The position numbers and the translations under genes were made by a program. Shown piece by piece: positions 8,791-16,605 of a stretch of 53,168 nt of DNA. Numbering within the stretch: position 1 is the first letter of the stretch; every line of letters begins with the position of its first letter. This DNA comes from Prevotella brunnea. Lineage in GTDB: Bacteria > Bacteroidota > Bacteroidia > Bacteroidales > Bacteroidaceae. The stretch lies in assembly GCF_008016795.1 (NCBI RefSeq), contig NZ_SDIK01000017.1, forward strand, positions 1 through 53,168, read 5' to 3'. A model generated the notes under the pieces. That model saw only the letters and a program-made list of their open reading frames with translations. It ran no database searches and was not told the DNA's origin.

Positions 8791-11319
8791 ATGAACATTT
8801 TGAAGAAATGCCTGCCCGACGCAATCGTCGTTTTGCTTTTCGTCGCCATCTCGTTTGCTTATTTTTTTGTACCCGTTTCTCAGGGGAAGATACTGTTTCG
8901 GCACGACTCGGAAGCAGCCGTGGGATTGGGGCAAGAACAAAAGGAGTTTAACGAACGAACCGGAAAAACCACTCGTTGGACGAATGCCGTGTTTAGCGGC
9001 ATGCCCACCTATCAGATTTCTCCCTCTTACAATTCCACCAACGGTCTGGCTCAGGTGATGAACGCCTACCATCTGTGGCTTCCCGACTACGTTTGGTTTC
9101 TCTTTGCTTATCTGCTTGGCTTCTATATCCTGCTGAGAGCGTTCGACTTCAGGCAGTCTCTGGCAGCTTTGGGCAGCATCATTTGGGCTTTCTCTTCTTA
9201 TTTCCTCATTATCATCGCCGCCGGACACTTTTGGAAAGTCATGGCGTTGGCATATCTTCCTCCCATGATTGCCGGACCGGTGTTGGCTTATCGGGGAAAA
9301 TATCTTCCGGGGTTCATCGTAACCGCCGTCTTTACAGCTTTCGAGGTGAAAGCCAATCATGTTCAGATGACCTATTATTACCTTTTCATCATTCTCTGCA
9401 TGGTGGGGGCTTACCTTGTGCAAGCCATCCGCGAGAAGCGATTGGCACATTTCCTGAAAGCCTCGGGTGTATTGGCGGCAGCCGCTTGCATCGGCATTGC
9501 CATCAACATCACGAATCTCTACCATACATGGCAGTATCAAAAAGAAAGTATGCGCGGAAAGACTGAACTGGTGAAGACCAACCAAGCCAATCAGACCAAT
9601 TCCGGACTGGAGCGCGACTACATCACACAGTGGAGCTATGGAATTGACGAAACCCTCACTCTTCTTGTTCCCAACGCCAAAGGAGGTGCCAGCATACCGC
9701 TAAGCCAAAGCGAGAGTGCCATGAAGAAAGCCAACCCTGAAGTGCAATCCATGATACCACAGCTTTATGACGGCATGCCGCAATACTTCGGAACGCAGCC
9801 CGGAACAAGTGGACCGGTATATGTAGGTGCCTTTGTGCTCTTCCTCTTCATCCTCGGTTTGTTCGTGGTGAAAGGACCAATGAAGTGGGCTTTGCTCTGC
9901 GCCACCATTCTCTCCGTGCTCTTGTCATGGGGACATAATTTCATGGGCTTCACCAATTTCTTCCTTGATTACATACCGATGTATTCCAAGTTCCGCACCG
10001 TGGCAAGCATCTTGGTGATTGCCGAGTTCACCATTCCTCTCTTGGCAGCTCTCACCTTGAAGCGCATTGTCGAACAACCGGAAGTGCTATCCGGGAAGAG
10101 CACCTTTGTTTACGTCAGTCTTGCCCTGACAGCAGGTGTGGCACTCCTTATGGCACTGATGCCCGGCATCATGGCTCCCTTTGTCAGCGATGAGGAACGG
10201 CAAATGCTCGGTGGAATTCAGGGCATGTCGCCCGACGTGTTGAACATGATGCTTGCCAACCTCGCCGATATGCGTGCCGCCATGGTCAGCGCGGATGCCT
10301 GGCGCTCGGTCGTCATCATTCTCATCGGTGTGGCAATGTTGCTGCTTTTCAAGACAAGGAAACTGAAGCCGGCATATCTCGTAGCAGGCTTGACAGTGCT
10401 CTGTCTCGTGGATTTATGGCAGATTGACAAACGCTATTTGAACGATGAAATGTTTGTTCCAAAGAGCCAACGCGACACGCCGCTCACTCCCTCCATGACG
10501 GACAGACAGATTTTGCAGGACAAATCGTCATCCTATCGTGTGCTGAACTTTGCTTCCGATGCCTTCAACGAGAACAACACGTCGTACTTCCATAAGAGCA
10601 TTGGTGGTTATCATCCCGCAAAACTGCGTCGCTATCAGGAAATGATAAACAGATACATCGCACCGGAAATGCAATCTGCCATGAAGGAAATGGCATCGAA
10701 GGGAGGCGACATGAAAAAGGTTGATGGCGGCAAGCTTTTTCCCACACTGAACATGCTGAACGCCAAATACTTCATACTGCCATTGCGAGAAGGCAGCACC
10801 ACACCCGTGACCAATCCCTACGCACTGGGCAACGGATGGTTTGTCGATAAGATTACTTACGTGGAGAATGCCAACGCGGAATACGACCAAGTGGGACGCG
10901 TGGATGTGCGCAAGGAAGCGGTGGCAGACAAACGGTTTGAGGATATTCTCGGACAGGCGCGCACAAACGATTCCACAGCAAGCGTAACACTGACGAAGTA
11001 TGAGCCTGACAACTTGCGATATACGGTGAACTCAACCAATGGAGGCATCGTGGTCTTCTCGGAGATTTATTATCCCGGATGGACTGCCACCATCGACGGA
11101 CAGCCCGTTGAGCCGGGACGTGTCAATTACATCCTCCGGGCGTTGAACGTGAAACCGGGACAACACACGGTGGTGTTCGATTTCCATCCTGCAAGTATCA
11201 CGGCAACGGAAACCATTGCATACATCGCCATCGCCATCCTTCTTCTTACCATCTTCGCCGTCGGAATCACCGAATGGAAGAAACGTGGGAAGGCTTCTCC
11301 GATCCCCGGCAAGGAATAG
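8791..11319 (+). CDS. YfhO-family polytopic membrane protein
   Basis: Large inner-membrane protein (842 residues) of the YfhO family, related in topology to GT-C glycosyltransferases. The Firmicutes homologue YfhO has been linked to glycosylation of cell-wall polymers, but the substrate here is unknown. About a dozen hydrophobic segments occupy residues 10-560. The large loop at about 115-135 contains GHFWKVMALAYLPP. A C-terminal extracytoplasmic domain (about 590-810) has the family motif YYPGWTATIDGQPVE. A final TM segment (about 805-825) precedes a basic tail. It is transcribed alone and is divergent from mtnN-luxS. The downstream gap starts with palindromic repeats. Confidence 0.85.
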   Translation: MNILKKCLPDAIVVLLFVAISFAYFFVPVSQGKILFRHDSEAAVGLGQEQKEFNERTGKTTRWTNAVFSGMPTYQISPSYNSTNGLAQVMNAYHLWLPDYVWFLFAYLLGFYILLRAFDFRQSLAALGSIIWAFSSYFLIIIAAGHFWKVMALAYLPPMIAGPVLAYRGKYLPGFIVTAVFTAFEVKANHVQMTYYYLFIILCMVGAYLVQAIREKRLAHFLKASGVLAAAACIGIAINITNLYHTWQYQKESMRGKTELVKTNQANQTNSGLERDYITQWSYGIDETLTLLVPNAKGGASIPLSQSESAMKKANPEVQSMIPQLYDGMPQYFGTQPGTSGPVYVGAFVLFLFILGLFVVKGPMKWALLCATILSVLLSWGHNFMGFTNFFLDYIPMYSKFRTVASILVIAEFTIPLLAALTLKRIVEQPEVLSGKSTFVYVSLALTAGVALLMALMPGIMAPFVSDEERQMLGGIQGMSPDVLNMMLANLADMRAAMVSADAWRSVVIILIGVAMLLLFKTRKLKPAYLVAGLTVLCLVDLWQIDKRYLNDEMFVPKSQRDTPLTPSMTDRQILQDKSSSYRVLNFASDAFNENNTSYFHKSIGGYHPAKLRRYQEMINRYIAPEMQSAMKEMASKGGDMKKVDGGKLFPTLNMLNAKYFILPLREGSTTPVTNPYALGNGWFVDKITYVENANAEYDQVGRVDVRKEAVADKRFEDILGQARTNDSTASVTLTKYEPDNLRYTVNSTNGGIVVFSEIYYPGWTATIDGQPVEPGRVNYILRALNVKPGQHTVVFDFHPASITATETIAYIAIAILLLTIFAVGITEWKKRGKASPIPGKE

Positions 11320-11381
11320 GACAATCAGCCCGAATCCGTCGTCGGACTTTACCCAAAGTTGTTGCTCCGATATGCAAACCT

Positions 11382-11483
11382 TTCCCACCGTGGGAACAAT
11401 TGTTCCCACGGTGGGAACAAACTCTTCCCATGGTTGGAACAAACTCTTCCCACGGTTGGAACAATTCTTTCCCGCCATGGGAA
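11382..11483. repeat. Five-unit array of 15-bp palindrome TTCCCACGGTGGGAA
   Basis: Units start at 11382, 11403, 11425, 11447 and 11469, giving intervals of 21, 22, 22 and 22 bases. Each unit is a 15-mer with 7-base arms around one central base. The first two are perfect (TTCCCACCGTGGGAA, TTCCCACGGTGGGAA); the last three have one or two arm mismatches. Spacers are 6 or 7 bases and start with CAA (CAAACTC twice). The geometry equals that of the AAAAGCT arrays although the sequence is unrelated. Confidence 0.9.
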
Positions 11484-11512
11484 CAACCCCCTGTGCTTGT
11501 CTCTACGACGGA

Positions 11513-11737
11513 ATGGATGATGAACCTGTCATTGGGGATGGTCATCAGTTCGACATGATTGGAAATTACATATTTGAAAACCCGGCGCGATGGCAGCAAA
11601 ATATCATCAACCCCAATCTCCTCATGTCTCCAATTCGTATTCAGCCGATGATAAACAGACGCTTGATGGCGAACATTCGCCCCGACCGGCAACACGAAAT
11701 TACATTACAAAAACCACGTTCGGGACATGCTTCGTAA
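11513..11737 (+). pseudogene. C-terminal remnant of a RAYT-like (Y1 transposase) frame
   Basis: An open frame of 74 codons ends at TAA 11735-11737. Residues 8-22 read GDGHQFDMIGNYIFE and run on into NPARW, resembling the motif at the end of REP-associated tyrosine transposases (F..I..YI..NP..W). No HUH motif and no catalytic tyrosine domain are visible upstream, where the sequence becomes the TTCCC repeat array, so only a tail survives. The following segment IRIQ....RRLMANIRP.RQHEI.LQKP recurs in two other loci of this window. The family call is by motif only. Confidence 0.45.
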
Positions 11738-11926
11738 TCTGTTGATAACCAAGCCGATATTAATTGCGATTTAAAAGCTAAGCTTTTGCCCGGCGATTCA
11801 TGACCTTTTGCAGTGCAAAAGCTTAGCTTTTGAAAAGCAAAAGATAAGCTTTCGATGGACGGATGAAGAAAAATCAGGACATTATTGAACTCTTCTCATA
11901 TCGCCGGAAAGGATTTTTGCGTTTTC
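11628..11926 (-). repeat. Dispersed element copy A (inverted)
   Basis: Reverse-complement copy of the element also found at 24498-24870 and 28914-29290. Shared blocks, read on the minus strand: GAAAACGCAAAAATCC, then TGTCCTGATTTTTCTTCATCC, the four-unit palindrome array, a segment containing AATTAATATC, GTTGATAACCAAG, and GTTTTTGTAATGTAATTTCG, then CGAATGTTCGCCATCAAGCG. The array (11773-11853) lies exactly 35 bases beyond the stop codon of the RAYT-like remnant. Confidence 0.8.
11773..11853. repeat. AAAAGCT palindrome array 1 (four units, 22-bp pitch)
   Basis: Units at 11773-11787 (AAAAGCTAAGCTTTT), 11795-11809 (degenerate GATTCATGACCTTTT), 11817-11831 (AAAAGCTTAGCTTTT) and 11839-11853 (AAAAGATAAGCTTTC). 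Starts are spaced exactly 22 bases. The degenerate unit is the reverse complement of AAAAGGTCATGAATC and corresponds to the equally degenerate unit in arrays 3 and 4. Confidence 0.92.
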
Positions 11927-12047
11927 GGCGACCCACCCAAACAAAAAGAATATGCTTGCCATTTGTCCTTATCCGGGCAGGCAGGTGCCGGCGTGAGTTC
12001 ATGGCTTAGGGCTTTTAGTTTAGTAAGTTGTTTTGAATAAAAACAAG

Positions 12048-12100
12048 AATACCGAAAGGAGGCAAACGCTCGTTACGGGTGTCTGCCTCCTTTCGGTATT
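12048..12100 (-). terminator. Strong terminator downstream of the small peptide gene
   Basis: A perfect 17-bp stem (12048-12064 with 12084-12100) has a 19-base loop. On the minus strand it is followed by CTTGTTTTTATT. It lies just after the stop codon of the 71-residue gene and so ends that transcription unit. Confidence 0.85.
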
Positions 12101-12121
12101 GTTATTGTCTTCCTTTGTTGT

Positions 12122-12337
12122 TTACCAAAGGTAGTCGTCTTTCATATCGGTTCCGTCATTCTCGTCTTCTTCTGCCCAATCGTAATGGTCTAAATAACCG
12201 TCCTCTTTCGATAAGGCACTTCCACCGGGTACCGGACTTCCACCGGGAATGACGGGCAGACTTCCGGCAGCAAGATGTTGTTCTGTTGCCACATTGAGAA
12301 TGGTTGTTTGCGGATTGATATATTGTTTCTTATTCAT
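12122..12337 (-). CDS. Small acidic peptide with leader-like N-terminus
   Basis: 71-residue protein of unknown function. The N-terminal part (MNKKQYINPQTT, then VATEQHLAAGS) resembles the short leader-like segments of many unannotated small Prevotella and Bacteroides proteins. The C-terminal part contains two GG pairs (IPGGSPVPGG) and is strongly acidic (WAEEDENDGTDMKDD). No classical signal peptide is visible. The ATG at 12337 was preferred over an upstream TTG. It is downstream of a secreted Ig-like protein on the same strand (68-base gap containing a hairpin) and is closed by a strong terminator, which supports expression. A precursor peptide is possible, but this is inference. Confidence 0.6.
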   Translation of the reverse strand: MNKKQYINPQTTILNVATEQHLAAGSLPVIPGGSPVPGGSALSKEDGYLDHYDWAEEDENDGTDMKDDYLW

Positions 12338-12360
12338 GACTGTTGTGCTTTTTTTGAGCC

Positions 12361-12394
12361 TTGCTTCGGAAGGTATGACTTTCTCCCGAAGCAA
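12361..12394. other. Hairpin between the Ig-like protein gene and the peptide gene
   Basis: TTGCTTCGG (12361-12369) pairs perfectly with CCGAAGCAA (12386-12394). On the minus strand the stem is followed by an A-rich rather than a T-rich run, so it does not look like a terminator. It could be a processing or stability element that lets the two genes be expressed at different levels. Confidence 0.5.
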
Positions 12395-12405
12395 CGCATG
12401 ATGAT

Positions 12406-14004
12406 TTATTTTCTGATAACTTTCTTTCCGTTGATGATAACAATGCCTTTGTAGTTCTTGCTTACTCGCTGACCGGACAGGTTGTACATGATGCCGTCGG
12501 CACTCGGAGTTTCAACATTCGGCAGGTTGATGCCCGTAGCTTCACCATCAAGCACGAAAGTCTTTGCCGCTCCACCGGCAACATCGAGATAGGCTGTGTT
12601 CTTCTTGATTTTGTCGCCTGTAACAACCTGACGGAAGCCAACCACTCCGTCCACGTTGCTCAATACGTATTGAGTTCCATCGGCGGTAACATCGGTGTTT
12701 GCCACGGCTTTTAATAAATTGCCCACCGGTTCATAGCCCACTTCTGATATTGAAATAGGAATTTGATATGTGCCGGGAGCTGCCTGAACCAACAAACCGT
12801 TATTGGCTTTAAGAGTCGTATAACGGAATTCCCTTGTGGTTGCCTTGTTGTCCTTGGTTTCGGTGATGGTGTAGAGCTTCAATTCAGGTAAAGAAGTGAA
12901 GTCTAATACTTTCTCGGAAGATATGGTGGCATAGCCCGCTTCGGTAACGGTCAGTTCAAGAGTTTCCAAAGGATGTACCACTACATTATAAGTGCGTGAA
13001 GATGGTTGATAGAAGTCGTTGCCTGCAAAGTTGATGGTAATCGTGGCTTCACCTTCTTGAAGGGCTGTTACCTTACCGGTATGCTCATCTACGCTGGCTA
13101 CTTCCGGTTTGGAAGAGCTGTAGGTGATAAATTCTTCAAGACCCGGCACTTCTTTGTAACTGCTATTATTCACTATGCCTATAACCGTTTTCTTTTCTCC
13201 CACTGTCATCTCCAAGGGTTTGGAGTAACTGGTATAAGGTCTTGTCCAAATTGACGTTTTCTCTTTTCCATCTTGGACGTTGAGTGTATAACTTGCACTT
13301 CCCGGTCCGAAAGTTTCCGTTTCCTCCGAGCTTGCTTGAATCATGGTGGTTCCCACTGCCTTTAGTGTTACCTTGCCCGTATTGGCATCCACTTCGGCGA
13401 CAGCGGGATTCGTACTGCTATACGTAACCGTCAAATTGTTGGGGTTGGTGAGTTTGGGTTCCGTAAAAGGTTGCTTCAGGATGGCTTTTATTTCGGAAGA
13501 TTCAAACTTCAAGCCGGCAGGTTTCTTGCCGGAAGCATCATACTCTACTGTGATGCTTTTTATAAATACCGAGCCATAGGTATTCGTAAAATTAAGCTCT
13601 AATTCACCGCTCGCGCTTCCTTCAAAGGTGTAGTCCGCTGAACTGTAGCTCAGGGTTTGTTCCGTTCCGAGCGCAGAACCACCCACTTTGACAGACGCTT
13701 TTGCTGAAGAACTACCCCCGACATTCACTTTGACTTTAGTGATGGTACCTGCAAAATCTGATGTGCTTAGTTTAACATTAAGCCCTCCTTGCCCATAAAA
13801 GCTTAGGTTTAAACCTGAATAGGTAGAATAGCGCATGGAAGTAGCATTGGTGGTCAATGTCCAATTCTTCCCTTTGAGATCTTTGGTCTCTCCGGTCCCG
13901 GTGAACATCTGCGCATTAAATTGAAATTCATAGGTTTCAGCTGAAACCGAACTAAAAACTGCACTTAGCAGAAAGATTGATAAAAAACGTAATAACTTAT
14001 TCAT
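12406..14004 (-). CDS. Secreted Ig-like (Big_2) repeat protein with C-terminal sorting-like tail
   Basis: 532-residue exported protein. An N-terminal signal peptide (hydrophobic FLSIFLLSAVFSSVSA) precedes a beta-rich domain (about 20-140) of unknown binding specificity. Two bacterial Ig-like domains of the Big_2 type follow, at about 160-245 and 255-345, each with a TYSS..P.VA.VD..TGKV core. The last 30 residues (MYNLSGQRV, GIVIINGKKV) match the ending common in Prevotella exported proteins and resemble a type IX secretion C-terminal signal; porX and porW occur elsewhere in the window. It is probably a surface or extracellular adhesin or binding protein, with the ligand unknown. The ATG at 14004 gives the signal peptide. 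Confidence 0.8.
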   Translation of the reverse strand: MNKLLRFLSIFLLSAVFSSVSAETYEFQFNAQMFTGTGETKDLKGKNWTLTTNATSMRYSTYSGLNLSFYGQGGLNVKLSTSDFAGTITKVKVNVGGSSSAKASVKVGGSALGTEQTLSYSSADYTFEGSASGELELNFTNTYGSVFIKSITVEYDASGKKPAGLKFESSEIKAILKQPFTEPKLTNPNNLTVTYSSTNPAVAEVDANTGKVTLKAVGTTMIQASSEETETFGPGSASYTLNVQDGKEKTSIWTRPYTSYSKPLEMTVGEKKTVIGIVNNSSYKEVPGLEEFITYSSSKPEVASVDEHTGKVTALQEGEATITINFAGNDFYQPSSRTYNVVVHPLETLELTVTEAGYATISSEKVLDFTSLPELKLYTITETKDNKATTREFRYTTLKANNGLLVQAAPGTYQIPISISEVGYEPVGNLLKAVANTDVTADGTQYVLSNVDGVVGFRQVVTGDKIKKNTAYLDVAGGAAKTFVLDGEATGINLPNVETPSADGIMYNLSGQRVSKNYKGIVIINGKKVIRK

Positions 14005-14044
14005 GATAATATGTGTTAAAGTTAAAATATTCATTTCCTCGTTT

Positions 14045-14075
14045 CAAAGGTAGGTCTATTCTTGCATAAAGGAAA
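14045..14075 (-). promoter_or_regulatory. Promoter of the Ig-like protein gene
   Basis: TACCTTTG on the minus strand (14045-14052), with TTTC about 19 bases upstream as an imperfect -33. The predicted leader is about 35 bases. Confidence 0.5.
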
Positions 14076-14324
14076 ACACTCATTACCTTTTTTATAAAAC
14101 ATTAACAGAAAAGTGGGATTTAATACCAAAATGCTAAGGGATTTCTCTGTTTCCATTATAAATATTCGTAAAATCAGAGTTGTGGTTGTTTGCGGATGGC
14201 AAGCGAGGCATTCATGACCGGTTAAGACCGTTCGGTGGCAAATTCCGAATAGGGGTTCAAAATTAATTGTGGCAGGGAATATAAAAACAAGAAAGCATGA
14301 CGAGATGTTTCGGATAATAATGGC

Positions 14325-14332
14325 TATCTTTG
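14325..14332 (+). promoter_or_regulatory. -7 element before rmuC
   Basis: A perfect TATCTTTG lies 29 bases before the chosen rmuC start codon. The -33 element is not evident. Its position supports starting translation at 14362 instead of at the upstream in-frame GTG. Confidence 0.5.
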
Positions 14333-14361
14333 TAGCACATAACAATAAAAAATACAAAGAA

Positions 14362-15666
14362 ATGATGGATATGATGAGTCTTATGGTGGGCTTGGCAATA
14401 GGATTGACCATCGCTTACTGTCTGTCGCGAGTTCTGTACGAGAGGCGATTGGGCGAGATGAACCAACGATTGGCAATGTTGAAAAACCAACTGGACACAC
14501 GGGAAAAAGCCGCGGAGGAGAAAATTGCCACGGAACGCGAATACAACAAGACCTTGCGCGAGGAACTTCAGAAACAAATGGAGGCGAGAAACAAACTCAT
14601 GCAGGAGGAAATGCAAAACATGGCTTCGAGAATGCTTGAGGAAAGCAGGGAAAAACTTACCACATCGGATAAGGAACGGCTGAACAGCTTGCTCAACCCA
14701 TTGAAAGAACGACTGGAAACGTTCAGCAAGGCGGTGGAAGACAACAGCAAGGAAAACGCGGGCAACAAGCGAGAGATGAGAACCGTTTTTGAAGAAACAC
14801 TGAAACGAATGCGCATGGAACAGGAAAACACCGTGAAACTCATGCGAGATGATCATGAACGAGCAGTGAAAGACTTGAAAGAGCAAACGGAAAAGATTGG
14901 CAGGGATGCCGCTTCGCTGACCAATGCCTTGAAAGGCAATACGAAGACGCAAGGCGATTGGGGTGAGCTTATTTTGGAAAAGACGCTGGAGGACTGTGGA
15001 TTGGTGAAGGACGAGCAATACTTTTTGCAAGAGAACTATAAAGACGAGGAGGGAAACAACCTGCGCCCGGATGCCGTCATCAAATTTCCGAATGAGGAAA
15101 AGGTCGTGATTGACGCAAAAGTGTCGCTGACTGCCTATCAGGAAGCGTTGAGAACAGAGGAGAAAACCGAAAGAGAAAAACTTTTACGAGCGCATGTCGC
15201 TTCCATGAAAAAGCATGTTGATGAGCTGTCGGCGAAGAATTATGAGAAATTGGTCCCGGGTTGCATCGGCTATGTGCTGATGTTCGTTCCCTACGAAAGC
15301 GGATTCTCAGCGGCAGTGAAAACCGATGTGGGCATTTTGCAATATGCTTATCGCAAACACATTATTATATTAAGTCCGAGCAATCTGCTGATGGCATTAC
15401 AACTCACCCACACGCTATGGCAAAACTACCGCTTGAACAAGAATGTGGAAGAGATACTGCGACAATCGAACGATCTTTATGACAAGTTTGTTACCTTTGG
15501 CGAGACTTTCGTGAAATTGGGAACCTCCATCCAACGACTTCAAACCGATTATGACAAAGCTCACGCGCAACTCAGCGAGGGAAAAGGCAATATCGTTCGC
15601 CGGTTGGAGGGAATGAAACAATTGGGAATAACTCCCAAAAAACAATTACCGGACAAGCTGGGATGA
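14362..15666 (+). CDS. rmuC: DNA recombination protein RmuC
   Basis: RmuC family, 434 residues. E. coli RmuC limits inversions at short inverted repeats and is predicted to have a nuclease-like fold; the biochemical activity is poorly defined. An N-terminal TM segment (about residues 5-22) precedes a long charged coiled coil (about 25-190). The RmuC core starts at TKTQGDWGELILEKTLEDCGL. It contains the restriction-like motif RPDAVIKFPNEEKVVIDAKV, with the acidic residues and DAK kept, and the conserved FVPYESGFSAA. The start ATG is one of several nearby Met codons and is the first after the promoter. It is transcribed alone and converges on a nitroreductase gene. The role is of interest beside so many palindromic repeats, but a link is only speculation. 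Confidence 0.93.
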   Translation: MMDMMSLMVGLAIGLTIAYCLSRVLYERRLGEMNQRLAMLKNQLDTREKAAEEKIATEREYNKTLREELQKQMEARNKLMQEEMQNMASRMLEESREKLTTSDKERLNSLLNPLKERLETFSKAVEDNSKENAGNKREMRTVFEETLKRMRMEQENTVKLMRDDHERAVKDLKEQTEKIGRDAASLTNALKGNTKTQGDWGELILEKTLEDCGLVKDEQYFLQENYKDEEGNNLRPDAVIKFPNEEKVVIDAKVSLTAYQEALRTEEKTEREKLLRAHVASMKKHVDELSAKNYEKLVPGCIGYVLMFVPYESGFSAAVKTDVGILQYAYRKHIIILSPSNLLMALQLTHTLWQNYRLNKNVEEILRQSNDLYDKFVTFGETFVKLGTSIQRLQTDYDKAHAQLSEGKGNIVRRLEGMKQLGITPKKQLPDKLG

Positions 15667-15774
15667 GCTGTGCCCGGTAATAGGTCTTTCGTTAATTCGA
15701 CAAATGGGAGTGGCTTCTGACTTTATGAATATGAGCAACGAGACTTAGCCTCACGGTTGATAAAACAGAAAACA

Positions 15775-16512
15775 TCAGAGGAAACCTTGTCGCTTCAATG
15801 TGGCGAGAAAACTCACCGACATTGACTCGTTGTCTTCCTTTTTGTAGCGGAGGTCGGTGAATACTTGTGCCAAAGTCTCCTTGTTGTTAATCTCCACAAA
15901 ATGCTTGTTCTCCTCCCGATTCTCCTTTTCAAAATAGAATCGGTCGATGCGCTCCGACGTATAATCCTCATACTTCTCTGCGTGCAGAATGCCCTCGATG
16001 GGCAATCGGTCGGTAGGTACGCCCTCTTCTGCCGGCCATCCCACTGTCAGAGTGGCTACCGGCATTACCAATCGAGGCAGATGAAGCGCATTGACAATGG
16101 ATTCTGAATTATAAATCGTCGTCCCTAAGAAACAAGTTCCCAATCCCTCACTTTCAGCAAGATAAGTGAAAGTTTGACAATAGAGTAGGGCATCGGTGGC
16201 AGCATTCATAAACGACAGGAAATTATCATATCCCGGTGTGGCGTTTCGCTCTTCAGCCCATAGGGATGTACGTCTGAAATCAGCACAAAAAGTAAGTAAG
16301 CAAGGTGCGTTCTCCACCATCGGCTGATGGAAATGCGCCGGTGCCAATCTGCGTTTGTTTTCCGAATCTGTTGTCATCACTACCGAGTAGAGTTGGAGAT
16401 TACCCATGGTGGGAGCTCTTTCGGCTTTACTTAATAAATCTTTTAAAAACGTTTCGGAAAGTTCTCTGTCAGAGTACTTTCTAATGGTTCTTCTTTCTTG
16501 AATAGTTTTCAT
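15775..16512 (-). CDS. Nitroreductase-family flavoprotein (NfsA-like)
   Basis: FMN-dependent NAD(P)H oxidoreductase of 245 residues. The N-terminal flavin-binding motif is RRTIRKYSDREL, and the NfsA/FRP-type features ERAPTMGNLQ and AESEGLGTCFLG (cofactor and dimer contacts) are present. The region GWPAEEGVPTDRLP matches the end of the catalytic core. The physiological substrate is not evident; such enzymes reduce nitroaromatics, quinones or flavins in the cytosol. It is divergent from nrdJ, with a TAACTTTG element (16532-16539) 19 bases before the ATG. Confidence 0.88.
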   Translation of the reverse strand: MKTIQERRTIRKYSDRELSETFLKDLLSKAERAPTMGNLQLYSVVMTTDSENKRRLAPAHFHQPMVENAPCLLTFCADFRRTSLWAEERNATPGYDNFLSFMNAATDALLYCQTFTYLAESEGLGTCFLGTTIYNSESIVNALHLPRLVMPVATLTVGWPAEEGVPTDRLPIEGILHAEKYEDYTSERIDRFYFEKENREENKHFVEINNKETLAQVFTDLRYKKEDNESMSVSFLATLKRQGFL

Positions 16513-16531
16513 CTTTGATAATTTTATGCCA

Positions 16532-16579
16532 CAAAGTTATTGAAAAGTTTTCTATTTCGGAAAACAATTCGTAACTTCG
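16532..16579. promoter_or_regulatory. Divergent promoter region nitroreductase / nrdJ
   Basis: On the minus strand TAACTTTG (16532-16539) serves the nitroreductase. On the plus strand TTTT (16548-16551), a 20-base spacer and TAACTTCG (16572-16579, one mismatch) would serve nrdJ. The leaders are about 30 bases or less, so no cobalamin riboswitch fits before nrdJ. Confidence 0.45.
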
Positions 16580-16605
16580 CAATCGATTTATTACAGAAAC
16601 ACCGC

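Larger units (their letters stand above)
11320..12121. other. Repeat-rich gap between yfhO and the small peptide gene
   Basis: About 800 bases without a convincing intact gene. It holds, in order, the five-unit TTCCCACGGTGGGAA array, a decayed transposase-like frame, the four-unit AAAAGCT array 1 with its conserved flank, about 120 bases with nothing recognised (11927-12047), and a strong terminator for the minus-strand genes. Several overlapping open frames here arise from the repeats themselves. Confidence 0.75.

Noticed and set aside
11216..11737. Intact gene across the TTCCC repeats
   Set aside because: The frame overlaps the 3' end of yfhO and runs through a palindromic repeat array. 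Only the last 74 codons show protein-like similarity, so it was kept as a remnant only.
12338..12394. TTG-initiated extension of the small peptide gene
   Set aside because: It would include one arm of the intergenic hairpin and disrupt the leader-like N-terminus that begins at the ATG at 12337.
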